This document shows, one piece after another, positions 8,785-17,710 of a stretch of 64,000 bases of DNA (its first letter is position 1; the number at the start of each line of letters is the position of its first letter). The translations under genes and the position numbers were made by a program. Source of the DNA: Ktedonobacter sp. SOSP1-85. GTDB lineage: Bacteria; Chloroflexota; Ktedonobacteria; Ktedonobacterales; Ktedonobacteraceae. Under the pieces are notes generated by a model. It was not told the DNA's origin, made no database searches, and saw only the letters and a program-made list of their open reading frames with translations. Location: assembly GCF_016587415.1 (NCBI RefSeq), contig NZ_BNJI01000001.1, forward strand, positions 5,185,501 to 5,249,500, read 5' to 3'.

Positions 8785-9768
8785 CTAGTTATTGACGTCG
8801 ATCAGGCGGCGCTGAACTATGGTCACAATGAAGATGACAACGAAGAGCAGCACGGACATGGATGCCGCGAGACCAAAGTTATTATCTTTAAAGGCCGCGT
8901 TATAAATCTCAAGCACCGGCGTCAGGGTAGAGTTGAGTGGTCCGCCCTCCGTCATAAACTTGACCTGGTCGAAGAGCTGGAAGCTACTGATGGTCCCAAG
9001 GGCCACGACCAGGAAGATGGTTGGGCGTAGCAAAGGTATTGTCAGATTGAGGAAGAGATGCCAGCGATTGGCGCCGTCGACGCGCGCCGCCTCATAGAGC
9101 TCCAGGGGGAGATCCTGGATCGCGGCCAGGAAGTAGAGCATAAAGGTGGCCGAGGTCGTCCAGATATTGAGCATCATAATGGCCGGGAGCGCGAAGTTGG
9201 GGTCTTCAAGCCAGTGGGGGCCTGGCAAGCTTAGAAGCGAGAGCATGTAATTGATCAGTCCTTGGGGATTATAGAACCAGAGGAACATCAGTGAGACCGC
9301 CACTGATGAGGTCACAGCGGGAAGATAGAAGACACTGCGGAAGAGGCCACGCAGGCGGGGAGCGATAGCCTGGAGCAGAAGCGCCAGCAGTAGGCCAACA
9401 ATCGTCTGCCCGATCACGACGACCACCGTATACTTCAAGACATTGATCATCGAGACCCAGAAGTCGCTATCGGCGGCGTATGAGAGCTGGTTGAAGAGAT
9501 TCTGGTAGTTGCGAATGCCAACGAAGCGGGGGATGGTAAAGCCAATATCGACCTTGTAGAAGCTGAGTCCCAGGCCGTAGAGCATGGTCACCAGGTAGAA
9601 AACGATCAGGACAAATAGATATGGGAGTAGGAAGAGATAAGCGGCGACGGCGTCGCGACGGCGACCCTCAGAGGCCCCTTTAAAGCGGGGAGAGGCGGGT
9701 TTTTTCTCACCGGTAACCATCGCCGCAGATTGTGGTGATGCTGCCATAGCAAAACTCCTTACACTCAT
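8785..9768 (-). CDS. Carbohydrate ABC transporter permease (MalF/UgpA type)
   Basis: A 327-residue permease with a cytosolic N-terminal arm, six membrane helices and an EAA loop LELYEAARVDGANRWHLF followed by NLTIPLLRP (near residues 215-245). The AYLFLLPYLFVLIVFYLVTMLYGL first helix is typical of CUT1 UgpA-like subunits. It precedes the MalG-type gene by 33 bases and follows the binding-protein gene by 86 bases, so the three are one transcription unit. Substrate is set by the binding protein and cannot be read from this subunit. Confidence 0.9.
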   Translation of the reverse strand: MSVRSFAMAASPQSAAMVTGEKKPASPRFKGASEGRRRDAVAAYLFLLPYLFVLIVFYLVTMLYGLGLSFYKVDIGFTIPRFVGIRNYQNLFNQLSYAADSDFWVSMINVLKYTVVVVIGQTIVGLLLALLLQAIAPRLRGLFRSVFYLPAVTSSVAVSLMFLWFYNPQGLINYMLSLLSLPGPHWLEDPNFALPAIMMLNIWTTSATFMLYFLAAIQDLPLELYEAARVDGANRWHLFLNLTIPLLRPTIFLVVALGTISSFQLFDQVKFMTEGGPLNSTLTPVLEIYNAAFKDNNFGLAASMSVLLFVVIFIVTIVQRRLIDVNN

Positions 9769-9854
9769 TAGGGATAGGGCCTGCCGCCCTGTACTCCCGG
9801 GGAAGAAGGAGAGACAGGGCGACAGGCGTATTACAAACGATAGAGAACAGGTGA

Positions 9855-11225
9855 TCAGGAGTTCAGTTCGTTATTGATCTTGTTCTCGGCCTCCTTCAAG
9901 GCATCCTGGGGGCTGGCTTTCCCGAGCAGGGCCTTCTCAACAGCAGCGTCGAGCAGCGAGTGAATCTTGTCGGTATGTGGGCCAAAGTTGTCGGCATAGC
10001 CGTAGGTCGCGGCCTCGAAGAGCGTCTTAAAGCCAGGGTGCTGCTCAAAGTAGGAATCGTTAGCCAGGCTCTTGAGCGAAGGCAGGGCGAAACCGGCATG
10101 CAACTGACTGCCCTGGACATCTTTGCCTGTCATGTACTGGATCAACTCCCATGAGGCTTCGGGATGCTTCGTGCTGGTGTAGGCGGACCAGGAGTTGGTA
10201 AAGATCAGGTCCGCACGTTTGCCATTGGGGGCCAGGGGAACTGGCGCGATATCATAGTCCACATCAGGGAAGTTCTGCTGCATATAGGGGATGAGCCATG
10301 GACCTTCCAGGGCCATCGCCGCGCGCTTCTTACCAAAGGCATCGCCAGCCCAGCCGGCCGCGACATCCCCAGGCTGTACCGAGGAACCATCCTTCTGGAA
10401 GCCGGTGTAGAATTTGAGCGAATCGATGCCTGCCTGACTGTTAAAGGCCGAGGCGGAATCATCGGAATTAAGCACCTTGCCGCCATCGGCGAGCATGAAG
10501 GGGAGCCAGCGCTGTGAAGCAGCTCCCAGGGTAATGCCATAGGTTGAAGTCGCGGCATTGCCGGACTTGGTCAGCTTCTTGGCCATGGAGCGCATATCGT
10601 TCCAGGTCCAGTTCGCCGTTGGCAGACTCACGCCCGCGTCCTGGAACATTTTCTTATTGTAGAAGACGCCCAGCGTACCCCAGTCCTTTGGCAGGCCGTA
10701 GACCTGGCCGCCCTTACAGCTAAAGGGCGTGATCAGAGAATCATAATAGTCCTTGGTGCTCACATTCGACTTGCTCATATAGGGCGAGAGATCGAGCAAT
10801 TTGCCTGCAGTGATATACTCGGGTGCCATGTCGGTTGAGAGATAGAAGACATCCGGCACATTGCCACTGGCGATATTAGCGCGCATCTTGGTCGCATAGT
10901 CGCCAGTGATGGGGGACCACTTCAATTTAATATTGGGATGAGCGTCCTCGAATTTATTCAAGTTTTGCTGGACCAGCGCATCCTCAGCGGGTGAGGAGGA
11001 CCAGCCTGCGACGGTGAGTGTCACGGTGCCGCTCTCTTTATCTGCGGTCTTATCGTTGGTATTGCCGGGGCAGGCGATATAACTATTTCCGCCTGTAAGT
11101 CCCTGGTGCGTATCTCCGCTACCTCCATTGCCGCCAGAACTGCCGGTATCGCTACCGCCGCAGGCTGTGAGCAGGAAGATCAGGAGAAAGGTAAAGAAAA
11201 GTGAAAATGTGTGGCGTTTCTTCAT
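9855..11225 (-). CDS. Sugar ABC transporter substrate-binding lipoprotein (paralogue 2)
   Basis: First gene of a leftward importer operon. The 456-residue protein starts MKKRHTFSLFFTFLLIFLL and has the lipobox LTAC, then a Gly/Ser-rich linker and a family 1 solute-binding domain (GWSSSPAEDALVQQNLNKF, GQVYGLPKDWGTLGVFYNKK, HPEASWELIQYMTGKDVQGS). ATG at 11225 is chosen because GGAGG precedes it and the signal peptide begins there; a frame open to 11519 adds a non-membrane extension with no support. It is paralogous to the product of 6415-7803 along its whole length, so the two probably deliver related ligands to the same permeases. Confidence 0.9.
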   Translation of the reverse strand: MKKRHTFSLFFTFLLIFLLTACGGSDTGSSGGNGGSGDTHQGLTGGNSYIACPGNTNDKTADKESGTVTLTVAGWSSSPAEDALVQQNLNKFEDAHPNIKLKWSPITGDYATKMRANIASGNVPDVFYLSTDMAPEYITAGKLLDLSPYMSKSNVSTKDYYDSLITPFSCKGGQVYGLPKDWGTLGVFYNKKMFQDAGVSLPTANWTWNDMRSMAKKLTKSGNAATSTYGITLGAASQRWLPFMLADGGKVLNSDDSASAFNSQAGIDSLKFYTGFQKDGSSVQPGDVAAGWAGDAFGKKRAAMALEGPWLIPYMQQNFPDVDYDIAPVPLAPNGKRADLIFTNSWSAYTSTKHPEASWELIQYMTGKDVQGSQLHAGFALPSLKSLANDSYFEQHPGFKTLFEAATYGYADNFGPHTDKIHSLLDAAVEKALLGKASPQDALKEAENKINNELNS

Positions 11226-11279
11226 GAACGGCCAGCCTCCTACTGTTGTGCCGCATCTTTGCGACACGTAATAAGGCAG

Positions 11280-11340
11280 GGTTAGTAGAGTAGTGGGTGC
11301 GGGCGGCCTTTGGCTGCCCGCACCCACTACTCTACTAACC
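11280..11340. repeat. 29-bp inverted repeat upstream of the importer operon
   Basis: Arms 11280-11308 and 11312-11340 pair with one mismatch around a TTT loop. The neighbours are divergent (11225 leftward, 11662 rightward), so it does not end any gene I can see. It could be a repeat insertion, a leader-region terminator of the sugar operon, or a terminator for an unseen transcript. Confidence 0.7.
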
Positions 11341-11661
11341 AGCCCATGCTTTCTATCTTCTAGAACACAAGGATGGCGAAAATGGTTACAACGCGGCGGG
11401 GAAAAGAAAGAGCCAAAACGAGCACAACATATAGCTAGAACAAACAGTACCAGGTGACAGAGGCAGTTAAAAGTAACATTTTGGGCGTACACGGGTTTCG
11501 TAAGTATTCCACATAGCAAGAAAATACGGTATAGTAGTAGTGTGTGTAGTTCATAGGCTTTGTGTGTGTAGGCTTATGAACACAAGTAATGCATGTGTCT
11601 GTTCAATTTGAGAGGTACGCAATGAAGCCGTGCCATCTTGAAAATCAATGAGGAGTTTGTC

Positions 11662-11889
11662 ATGGACAACAAGGCACAAGAGTGTGTTCGCATTGGTCGC
11701 TATCAATCTTGCCTGGAGAACGGCACGTTAAAGTTCTACTACCACCAGGTAGGGGACCCCAGTGGTTTCTATGGCAGCATGGATGCCGAGGAGATGCTGG
11801 GCCTGCTCAATCTGCTCTCGCGGCATAAGGAGGACATCTACCAGGCCGTGAACGCAAAGGAGAATAGCCGTTACGCAACAGGCATGTAG
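11662..11889 (+). CDS. Small hypothetical protein, 75 residues
   Basis: Starts MDNKAQECVRIGRYQSC and is preceded by GAGGAG at a good distance, so it is very likely translated; an in-frame TTG at 11638 is less likely. It is soluble, with one predicted beta-rich part (ENGTLKFYYHQVGDPSGFY) and a helix (SMDAEEMLGLLNLLSRHKEDIYQAV). It has two cysteines near the N terminus and no membrane segment. I do not recognise the family. It stands alone, divergent from the importer operon and followed by its own terminator. Confidence 0.65.
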   Translation: MDNKAQECVRIGRYQSCLENGTLKFYYHQVGDPSGFYGSMDAEEMLGLLNLLSRHKEDIYQAVNAKENSRYATGM

Positions 11890-11996
11890 GCCTGTGCAGC
11901 CAGGGAAATTGTCATAGCTCTAGCAGCTTGAACGGCAATGAGGCCGCCTGGGAATGCAGGAGTGATGAGACAGTTTGTACCTGGCAATGAAAAAGA

Positions 11997-12033
11997 GCGG
12001 GAGAACGCGTAAGTGTGTGGCGCGTCCTCCCGC
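11997..12033. terminator. Rho-independent terminator
   Basis: GCGGGAGAACGCG at 11997-12009 pairs with 12021-12033 (one mismatch) and is followed by GTATTTTTTAG. It ends the small gene and faces the convergent aldo/keto reductase. Confidence 0.75.
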
Positions 12034-12078
12034 GTATTTTTTAGGCGCGTACGTCAGTAGCGCTTGCTCGCCTTCTCG

Positions 12079-12945
12079 TTAGACGAAGAGTGGTTCCATG
12101 CCCAGGCGGTCGACCATGCCCTGCATCTCGTGTTCAGCAGGTGTGGTGCTGGCTTCGAAGCGGCTGGCCGCGTCGAGTACCTTGGGAAGCAGGGTGACAT
12201 CGCCTGCTGTGTTGAGGAAGATGCCGGGGCGGCTCAGTGCCCAGTGGACCGCGCGATCAATATCTTCCTGCTCCGTTAGTGGCGCGTACCAGGTATTATG
12301 TGTGTGATCGCGACCCATATAGGGGCGATAGGCGATAGACTTGATGGTTTGCACCGCCACATTGCGCTGCTGGCAGGTTGCTACTAGCGCGTTAAAGTTC
12401 TCCGCGTAGTAGGAATTTTGTAGGGTGAGATAGTTGTAGGGCAGGAGCACCGAATCGAAATCAAAGCGTTCAAGGCTGCGGCGATGGGTCGCGGCGATCT
12501 GCAACCCATGCCCGGTCACGCCAATGGCGCGTACCAGCCCCGCTTTTTTTGCCTCAATGGCTGCCTCTAGTACGCCACCTGGACTAAGTGCGATATCCCA
12601 TTCAATGGGATCGGCCAGGTTATGTAGTTGCCAGAGATCAACATACTCCACCCCCATGCGTTCAAGCGAGCGGTGAAGTTCCTCACGGGCCTTGTCTGCC
12701 GTGCGTTCGCCGGTCTTGGTCGCGAGAAAGAAGTGGTCGCGATGCTGCTTGAGCCAGGGAGCCAGGCGTAGTTCCGCCTCGCCATAGCTGGCGGCGACAT
12801 CGATATGATTGACACCATATTGGAGCAGTACCTCAAGGGTCTGATCCGCCTCGGCCTGCGAAAGGGAGCCAAGGGCGGCCGCCCCAAAGAGGGTACGTGT
12901 GCTGAAATGGCCAGTACGACCAAAGGGAAGTGTGGGAATTGACAT
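12079..12945 (-). CDS. Aldo/keto reductase family protein
   Basis: NAD(P)H-dependent reductase of 288 residues with a TIM-barrel pattern. The catalytic tetrad can be followed as Asp49 and Tyr54 (HIDVAASYGEAE), Lys77 (FLATKTGER) and His108 (LWQLHNL). The VGVTGHG and YRPYMGRDH segments fit the barrel strands. Most of the C-terminal cofactor loop is shorter than in NADPH-specific aldehyde reductases. The ATG at 12945 is preferred over a GTG four codons earlier because AAAGG lies 11 bases before it. Substrate cannot be predicted; it is a single-gene unit, convergent with the small gene at 11662. Confidence 0.85.
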   Translation of the reverse strand: MSIPTLPFGRTGHFSTRTLFGAAALGSLSQAEADQTLEVLLQYGVNHIDVAASYGEAELRLAPWLKQHRDHFFLATKTGERTADKAREELHRSLERMGVEYVDLWQLHNLADPIEWDIALSPGGVLEAAIEAKKAGLVRAIGVTGHGLQIAATHRRSLERFDFDSVLLPYNYLTLQNSYYAENFNALVATCQQRNVAVQTIKSIAYRPYMGRDHTHNTWYAPLTEQEDIDRAVHWALSRPGIFLNTAGDVTLLPKVLDAASRFEASTTPAEHEMQGMVDRLGMEPLFV

Positions 12946-13162
12946 GTTAGTATGCACCTTTGCTAGATCGCTTGTTTGATAAGCGACGGATAGATGGGCA
13001 TGTATGAAGCGTCGTCTCTCATCTTGTAGATAACCCGGTCCTAAAAGTATAGAGTATTTTCCTACCTGAACGCAAGGTTGGCTTGTCTCTTCTCTGGCAC
13101 GAGCTCAAGAGAAACACTCCCTTCTTGCGCATCGTGATAGAGAGAGAAAGGAGCGTTTTGTG

Positions 13163-13429
13163 ATGAGTAAACTTTCAGATAAAGATAAAGAGAATCTGCC
13201 AGAGAGCGCCTTTGCATTTCCTAAGGAGCGCAAAGAGCCGCTGATTGACGCACGTCATGTGCAGGAGGCGGTAGCGCGTTTTAACCAGGTGCAGGGGGTA
13301 TCGAACGAAGAGCGTGAAGAGGCCTGGCATCGTATCCAGAAAGCAGCCAAGAAATTTGACGTCGACCTGCGTGAAAACGATTGGCATGATTTGTTTGAGC
13401 AGAATGAGCGCGAGGTCCCCCGCGATTAG
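13163..13429 (+). CDS. Small charged protein of the DUF6582-like group
   Basis: 88 residues, very rich in charged residues and without cysteine or a membrane segment. The start MSKLSDKDKENLPESAFAF and the segment PLIDARHVQEAVARFNQV resemble a widespread group of small proteins that read 'LPDSAFAyPExRkyPIhDAxHArnAlARxxQ' and are annotated DUF6582; they are often phage- or stress-associated. The remaining helices (SNEEREEAWHRIQKAAKKFDVD) fit that group. ATG is preceded by AAAGGAG. Function unknown. It is followed immediately by a 31-bp palindrome. Confidence 0.7.
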   Translation: MSKLSDKDKENLPESAFAFPKERKEPLIDARHVQEAVARFNQVQGVSNEEREEAWHRIQKAAKKFDVDLRENDWHDLFEQNEREVPRD

Positions 13430-13431
13430 AT

Positions 13432-13503
13432 GGAGTATATCCATAGCAAGAGAGGCGGGCACAACCGCGGTCGTGCCCGCCTCTCTTGCTATGGATATAC
13501 TCC
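13432..13503. terminator. 31-bp perfect inverted repeat
   Basis: Arms 13432-13462 and 13473-13503 are perfectly complementary; the 10-base loop is itself close to palindromic (ACCGCGGT). It begins 3 bases after the small gene's stop and lies before the aquaporin gene in the same direction, so it should separate the two transcription units. Confidence 0.7.
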
Positions 13504-13637
13504 GGCGTGGTCTTGAGAAGAGAGGAGTATGTATGTTATTTATACTAAAACTACCTAGGTCGAGAGATAGGTATTGCTGCGCTTGTGTGATATGACGAGA
13601 TGTTATCCTTAGTCCAAGATGAGAGTTTGAGAAACAT

Positions 13638-14603
13638 ATGGCAAATCGAGCAGTACATCCAGTTGCGCCTCTGGCTGGGGTTGGCGGCGAGGCGCTGGCA
13701 GAGTTTATCGGGACCTTTGTGCTCGTGCTGTTAGGAAATGGCGCGGTCGCTTCCTTCCTTCTATTCAACAATATCGCAGGGACGAACGCCTTTTTTGCCA
13801 ATACCTGGCCGGTAGTCTTTTTCGGGTGGGGTTTTGCGCTGATGCTGGGCATCTATATCGCGGGCGCGATTAGCGGAGCACATCTCAATCCGGCGGTGAC
13901 CATAAGTTTTGCGGCCACCAGGCGTTTCCCCTGGAATAAAGTGGGGCCCTATATCGTGGCGCAGTTTCTTGGCGCGTTTGTGGCGGCGGCCTTCCTTTTC
14001 TTTGTCTATCGTGGTGCAATCACGCATACACTAGGTGGGGCGTCCTTGAATGCCGCCAATGTTAATAAGGTAGGATTAGCCTTCTACACGGGGAAACGAG
14101 ATTTTGTGGGTCTGTTTGGAGCGTTTTGTGCTGAAGCGATGGGCACAGCCATGCTCGTTGGCTTGATCCTGGCAATTGTGGATGCACGCAATCAGCCTGT
14201 GCAGGCGAACCTCAATCCCTTGATCATTGGCCTGGTGCTTGCAGCTATCGGTTGTTCGCTTGGCATAATTACTGGTTTTGCGGTCAACCCTGCGCGTGAC
14301 TTTGGCCCGCGTCTGTGGATGACCCTGGCTGGTGGTGGATTGGGTGCGCTGAATAGCTACACCTGGGTCCCCATTGTGGCGCCCATTGTGGGCGGGCTGA
14401 TCGCGGCCTTTGGCTATGACTATACTATTGGGCGCGTGCTGGCGGAACGTGGCATGACGCGTTCGGGCACAGCCGTAACGCGTGGCGAGGCAGTGCGCGA
14501 GCCAGATATGCATGTGGATACAGGTGGGCGTCCAATTCGCGAAGAGACGCGTGGGCGTCCGGTTCGCGAAGAGGGTCGCGGGAGAACATTCCGCGAGCGC
14601 TAA
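13638..14603 (+). CDS. MIP-family channel, aquaglyceroporin
   Basis: Passive channel for water and small polyols. The first about 265 of 321 residues hold six membrane helices and two half-helices with the pore motifs SGAHLNPAV and GFAVNPARDFGPR; Asp after the second NPAR is typical of glycerol-conducting (GlpF) members. The C-terminal about 50 residues are a cytosolic, Arg-rich tail with near repeats (GGRPIREETRGRPVREEGRG), which is not part of the normal family. Its ribosome-binding site is weak. It has its own terminator. Glycerol versus water selectivity is inference from the Asp. Confidence 0.9.
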   Translation: MANRAVHPVAPLAGVGGEALAEFIGTFVLVLLGNGAVASFLLFNNIAGTNAFFANTWPVVFFGWGFALMLGIYIAGAISGAHLNPAVTISFAATRRFPWNKVGPYIVAQFLGAFVAAAFLFFVYRGAITHTLGGASLNAANVNKVGLAFYTGKRDFVGLFGAFCAEAMGTAMLVGLILAIVDARNQPVQANLNPLIIGLVLAAIGCSLGIITGFAVNPARDFGPRLWMTLAGGGLGALNSYTWVPIVAPIVGGLIAAFGYDYTIGRVLAERGMTRSGTAVTRGEAVREPDMHVDTGGRPIREETRGRPVREEGRGRTFRER

Positions 14604-14623
14604 GCGGACTTGTACAAATGCTT

Positions 14624-14658
14624 AAGGCCAGCTTGTCTGAACTGTGCAGGCTGGCCTT
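14624..14658. terminator. Hairpin after the aquaporin gene
   Basis: AAGGCCAGC at 14624-14632 pairs with GCTGGCCTT at 14650-14658. It lies between convergent genes and is a modest terminator. Confidence 0.6.
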
Positions 14659-14666
14659 GCTTATGG

Positions 14667-15605
14667 CTAGAGCTCGCGCCAGGAGGGCTGGTAGGTGCGC
14701 CAGTTCTCGTAACCGAGCTTACCATAGAAGTCGGTCAGGACGAGCCAGTCAATATAGCAGTTGCGGACACCGCGTTGTTTGAGGATCTCTGAGGCGTAGG
14801 CCACCAGGGCGATGCCGATGCCTCGTCCGCGCTCGGAGACGGCCACTCCGACTGAACCCAGGGAGCCAGCGTCCTCGCCCAGCAGACCCTGCCAGATGAC
14901 ATCGGTACGCTCAGTGTTGGACTGAGGGCTGGAGGTGACGAGCGAGCCAACTACGCGCTCTCCATCGAAAGCGATGAGCAGGTCCTGGTAATCGCCCACG
15001 CTCGCCATATAGTTCACCGCGCGCAGCCAGTTATAAAACTCGCGCTCCTCGAAGGCTCGTAGCGCGTCAATCGTCTCGGGGGTGGCAACCTCAAAGCGAA
15101 TGCCCTCGCGCTGCATACGCTCAACAATACGTGTGGGGATGCTAAAGTCGCGCAGGTCGCGGACCATGTCATAGACGATCTCATCCAGTTGCCAGCCTTT
15201 GCGGGCGAAGAATGGCGCGACGGGCAGGTTGGTTGGTACGCCGCACCAGAAGCGTGGATAGATGCTGCCAAGCTGGATGGCGCGCAGACCCGGCTGCTGT
15301 TGCAAGTAGTTGAAGGCCACATCATGTAGCTCACTGCCGATTCCCTGGCGTTGTTTATCAGGGGCGACCAGGAGTGCGGCGAGATGCCCAACCTTGTCGT
15401 GTCCCCGTGGACTCTGGAAAGTGGCCGCGAAGGCGATCAGCCTACCCTCCTCGCGGAGAGTAAAATGGTGTGCCTCTGGTCCGTTGAGAACCAGTTGGAT
15501 GCGCTCGGCACTAAGCGGCCATTGCGAGCCAACAGTGCTCTGCCAGAGCGTGACCAGGTCGTCCAGGTCGCGTTCTAGCTCAAAGATAGCAAAATGGTGT
15601 GCCAT
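14667..15605 (-). CDS. Tandem GNAT acetyltransferase domain protein
   Basis: A 312-residue protein with two GNAT folds in a row. Each has the acetyl-CoA pyrophosphate loop: VAPDKQRQGIGSELHDVA near residues 82-99 and VSERGRGIGIALVAYASEIL in the second half. The end YIDWLVLTDFYGKLGYENW is the typical last strand and helix. Acetyl acceptor unknown. It is the last gene in the direction of the peptidoglycan-sugar island and follows nagZ by 119 bases, across a hairpin, so a role in amino-sugar metabolism is possible but unproven. Confidence 0.8.
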   Translation of the reverse strand: MAHHFAIFELERDLDDLVTLWQSTVGSQWPLSAERIQLVLNGPEAHHFTLREEGRLIAFAATFQSPRGHDKVGHLAALLVAPDKQRQGIGSELHDVAFNYLQQQPGLRAIQLGSIYPRFWCGVPTNLPVAPFFARKGWQLDEIVYDMVRDLRDFSIPTRIVERMQREGIRFEVATPETIDALRAFEEREFYNWLRAVNYMASVGDYQDLLIAFDGERVVGSLVTSSPQSNTERTDVIWQGLLGEDAGSLGSVGVAVSERGRGIGIALVAYASEILKQRGVRNCYIDWLVLTDFYGKLGYENWRTYQPSWREL

Positions 15606-15648
15606 AGCAAAAAGAACTTTCTTTCTTAACCTCTTGCCTGAGGGATTG

Positions 15649-15718
15649 CTGGTTATGGGTGTGCCACAGTAAGCCCGCTACTGGCGTACGCGGCTACTTA
15701 TAGCACACCCATAACCAG
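15649..15718. repeat. Hairpin carrying a 25-base repeat unit in its loop
   Basis: CTGGTTATGGGTGTGC at 15649-15664 pairs perfectly with 15703-15718. The loop (15673-15697) is a 25-base sequence identical to one arm of the hairpin at 25180-25235. It separates nagZ and the GNAT gene and may act as a terminator or a processing site. Confidence 0.75.
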
Positions 15719-15724
15719 GGCGAG

Positions 15725-17353
15725 CTATTCTGCGCGGTGGCCCCGCTCGTGCAAGCCAGGAATGCTTACTGGAAGCTTGCCCTGAGCGGCCTGTTTGCCT
15801 TGTAAGACATCCAGCGCGGCCTCAAAGGCTGGCAGGGTGTATTCATAGGTGACCAGGTAGGTCTCCAGTTCAGGGAAGGCCAGCAGGTCATAGGGGTCAT
15901 AGACGGCCAGGCCAATGACTGGCTTCTCCTGTTGTAGCAGGGAGCGTACCAGGTCCGCCTGGGGCTGGTAGCGGTTCGCGTTAACAGTGACGACAACGAG
16001 TGTAGAACTGCTGGCAATGGCGCCTTGCAGCCGGGCCTCCGTTGCCTCGTCGCGCTGACTGGGGACGGCCAGAACCTCTGCCGTGGGGAAATGCTCCGTA
16101 ATAGCGACCTGGAGTTCCTCCAGCGAGGGGTAGCGGTCGGCGGCGAAGGTGGCGTGATCGGTCTCTGGGAAGAGGAAGAGCGGGTGTTGTGCCTGCTCGC
16201 CTGTCATGGGTACAAGCTGCTGGGCGTTGCGTACCAGCGTGGTCGAATGTGCGAAGGCGCGCTTGCTCAGGTCGAGATGCTCGGGAATCGCGATCTGGCG
16301 CACACTCTCTTCCTGTGGCAGATCGTCCCAGGAGAGGTAACTGGCTTTGAGTTGAAGCACACGCTCGGCGGCGCTGGTGATCTGAGCTGCTGTCAGTTCG
16401 CCCTTCTGCACGGCTTCAAGGACTGCGGCAAGGCCCGCCTTCTGATACTCGTAGTGATGGGAGATCAGGGCGATATCGGCACCGGCTTGCAGGGCCATCA
16501 CCGTCCCGCGTGGAATGCCAACCGTGTCTGCCAGCGCGTTCATCTCCAGGCAATCGGTGGTGATAACGCCATTAAAGCCCAGCCGCTCGCGCAGGATTCC
16601 CGTAATGATCTCGCGGGAGATTGTCGCGGGTAGCATCTCCTCTTTCATCAAGGCTGGAAGGTAGACGTGCGCGATCATGATTGAATCGGCCCCGGCGGCG
16701 ATGCCAGCGCGGAAGGGCACCAGTTCAATCTCCTCAAGGCGTTCGAGGGTATGCGGGATGACCGGCAGGGCCTGGTGGGAGTCGACAGCAGTATCGCCAT
16801 GGCCGGGGAAGTGCTTCAGGTTGGTAATGACGCCCGATTCCTGGTAGCCCTTAATCGCGGCCACGAGATGGCGCGAGACGCGGGGAGCATGCTCACCGAA
16901 GGAGCGCACGCCAATCACCGGGTTGGCGGGATTGTTGTTGACGTCGGCGACCGGAGCCAGATTCATATTGACACCCAGCGCCTTAAGCTCTTTGCCCGTT
17001 GCCAGGGTGATCTCGTAAGTCTCCTGTTCGCTATCGATGGCGCCAAGGGCCATATTGCCGGGGAAACTCGTCGAGCTTTTGCCGAAACGGCGCACCATGC
17101 CGTTCTCCTGATCTGTCGAGATCAGCAGGGGGTAAGGATGACCAGCATCGCGTGCGATACGTTGTAGCTCGCTGGTAAGCTGGTGGACCTGGTGGGCGCT
17201 CTCGATATTGCGCGCGAAGAAAATAATGTTTCCGACATGGTGATTCTGGATTAAATCAATGATTTCAGGCGTTGGGGTGGTACCATAGAAGCCAACACTG
17301 AGCAGTTGCCCGATCTGCCGCTCAAGCTCCATGCCTCGGGTGTAATCAGACAT
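15725..17353 (-). CDS. nagZ: Beta-N-acetylhexosaminidase, GH3 family
   Basis: Glycoside hydrolase that removes terminal GlcNAc from muropeptides or GlcNAc-MurNAc. Of 542 residues, the N-terminal TIM barrel carries the NagZ signature KHFPGHGDTAVDSH (residues 180-193, with the His of the catalytic Asp-His dyad) and the nucleophile Asp267 in VITTDCLEMNAL. A C-terminal alpha/beta domain follows, as in the two-domain Bacillus NagZ and unlike the single-domain E. coli enzyme. No signal peptide is evident from the chosen ATG (17353, start MSDYTRG), so it appears cytosolic; a frame open 26 codons further upstream has no better start. Neighbours murQ, anmK and namZ fit a salvage role. Confidence 0.9.
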   Translation of the reverse strand: MSDYTRGMELERQIGQLLSVGFYGTTPTPEIIDLIQNHHVGNIIFFARNIESAHQVHQLTSELQRIARDAGHPYPLLISTDQENGMVRRFGKSSTSFPGNMALGAIDSEQETYEITLATGKELKALGVNMNLAPVADVNNNPANPVIGVRSFGEHAPRVSRHLVAAIKGYQESGVITNLKHFPGHGDTAVDSHQALPVIPHTLERLEEIELVPFRAGIAAGADSIMIAHVYLPALMKEEMLPATISREIITGILRERLGFNGVITTDCLEMNALADTVGIPRGTVMALQAGADIALISHHYEYQKAGLAAVLEAVQKGELTAAQITSAAERVLQLKASYLSWDDLPQEESVRQIAIPEHLDLSKRAFAHSTTLVRNAQQLVPMTGEQAQHPLFLFPETDHATFAADRYPSLEELQVAITEHFPTAEVLAVPSQRDEATEARLQGAIASSSTLVVVTVNANRYQPQADLVRSLLQQEKPVIGLAVYDPYDLLAFPELETYLVTYEYTLPAFEAALDVLQGKQAAQGKLPVSIPGLHERGHRAE

Positions 17354-17710
17354 GTGTCCCCATCCTTTCTTCACCAGGCTGTGCAAGCCGCGTGAAGCGA
17401 AAATAATATGTTTGACGTACAGGCGCGTCATACCAAATCCTGTAGAAGGAAGAGAGGTGTGGGCAACATCCCTGTCTGGATTCTATTTCACAACGCCGCT
17501 GCTGCGACTCGCCTTCGGCTACGTGAAGCGAAGAGGCTTCCCCGCCATTCCCGCGTAGATGATCAATCTTCCATAGAACTTGATTCAAAACGCGCAAAAA
17601 CAACTATAACTGGCATGCATCGCGCTCGTCATTGACCGCAACTATCACAATATTATCACATTCTTAGATATAGAGGTCATGTAATAGGTCTTTCGTTTGT
17701 GTGTGCCAGG
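17354..17710. other. Gap between murQ and nagZ
   Basis: A 357-base stretch without a convincing gene, in an otherwise tight operon. It may hold a separate promoter for nagZ; the A/T-rich TGTGATAATATTGTGATA on the minus strand near 17637-17660 is the only notable motif, including a direct repeat of TGTGATA. Confidence 0.35.
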
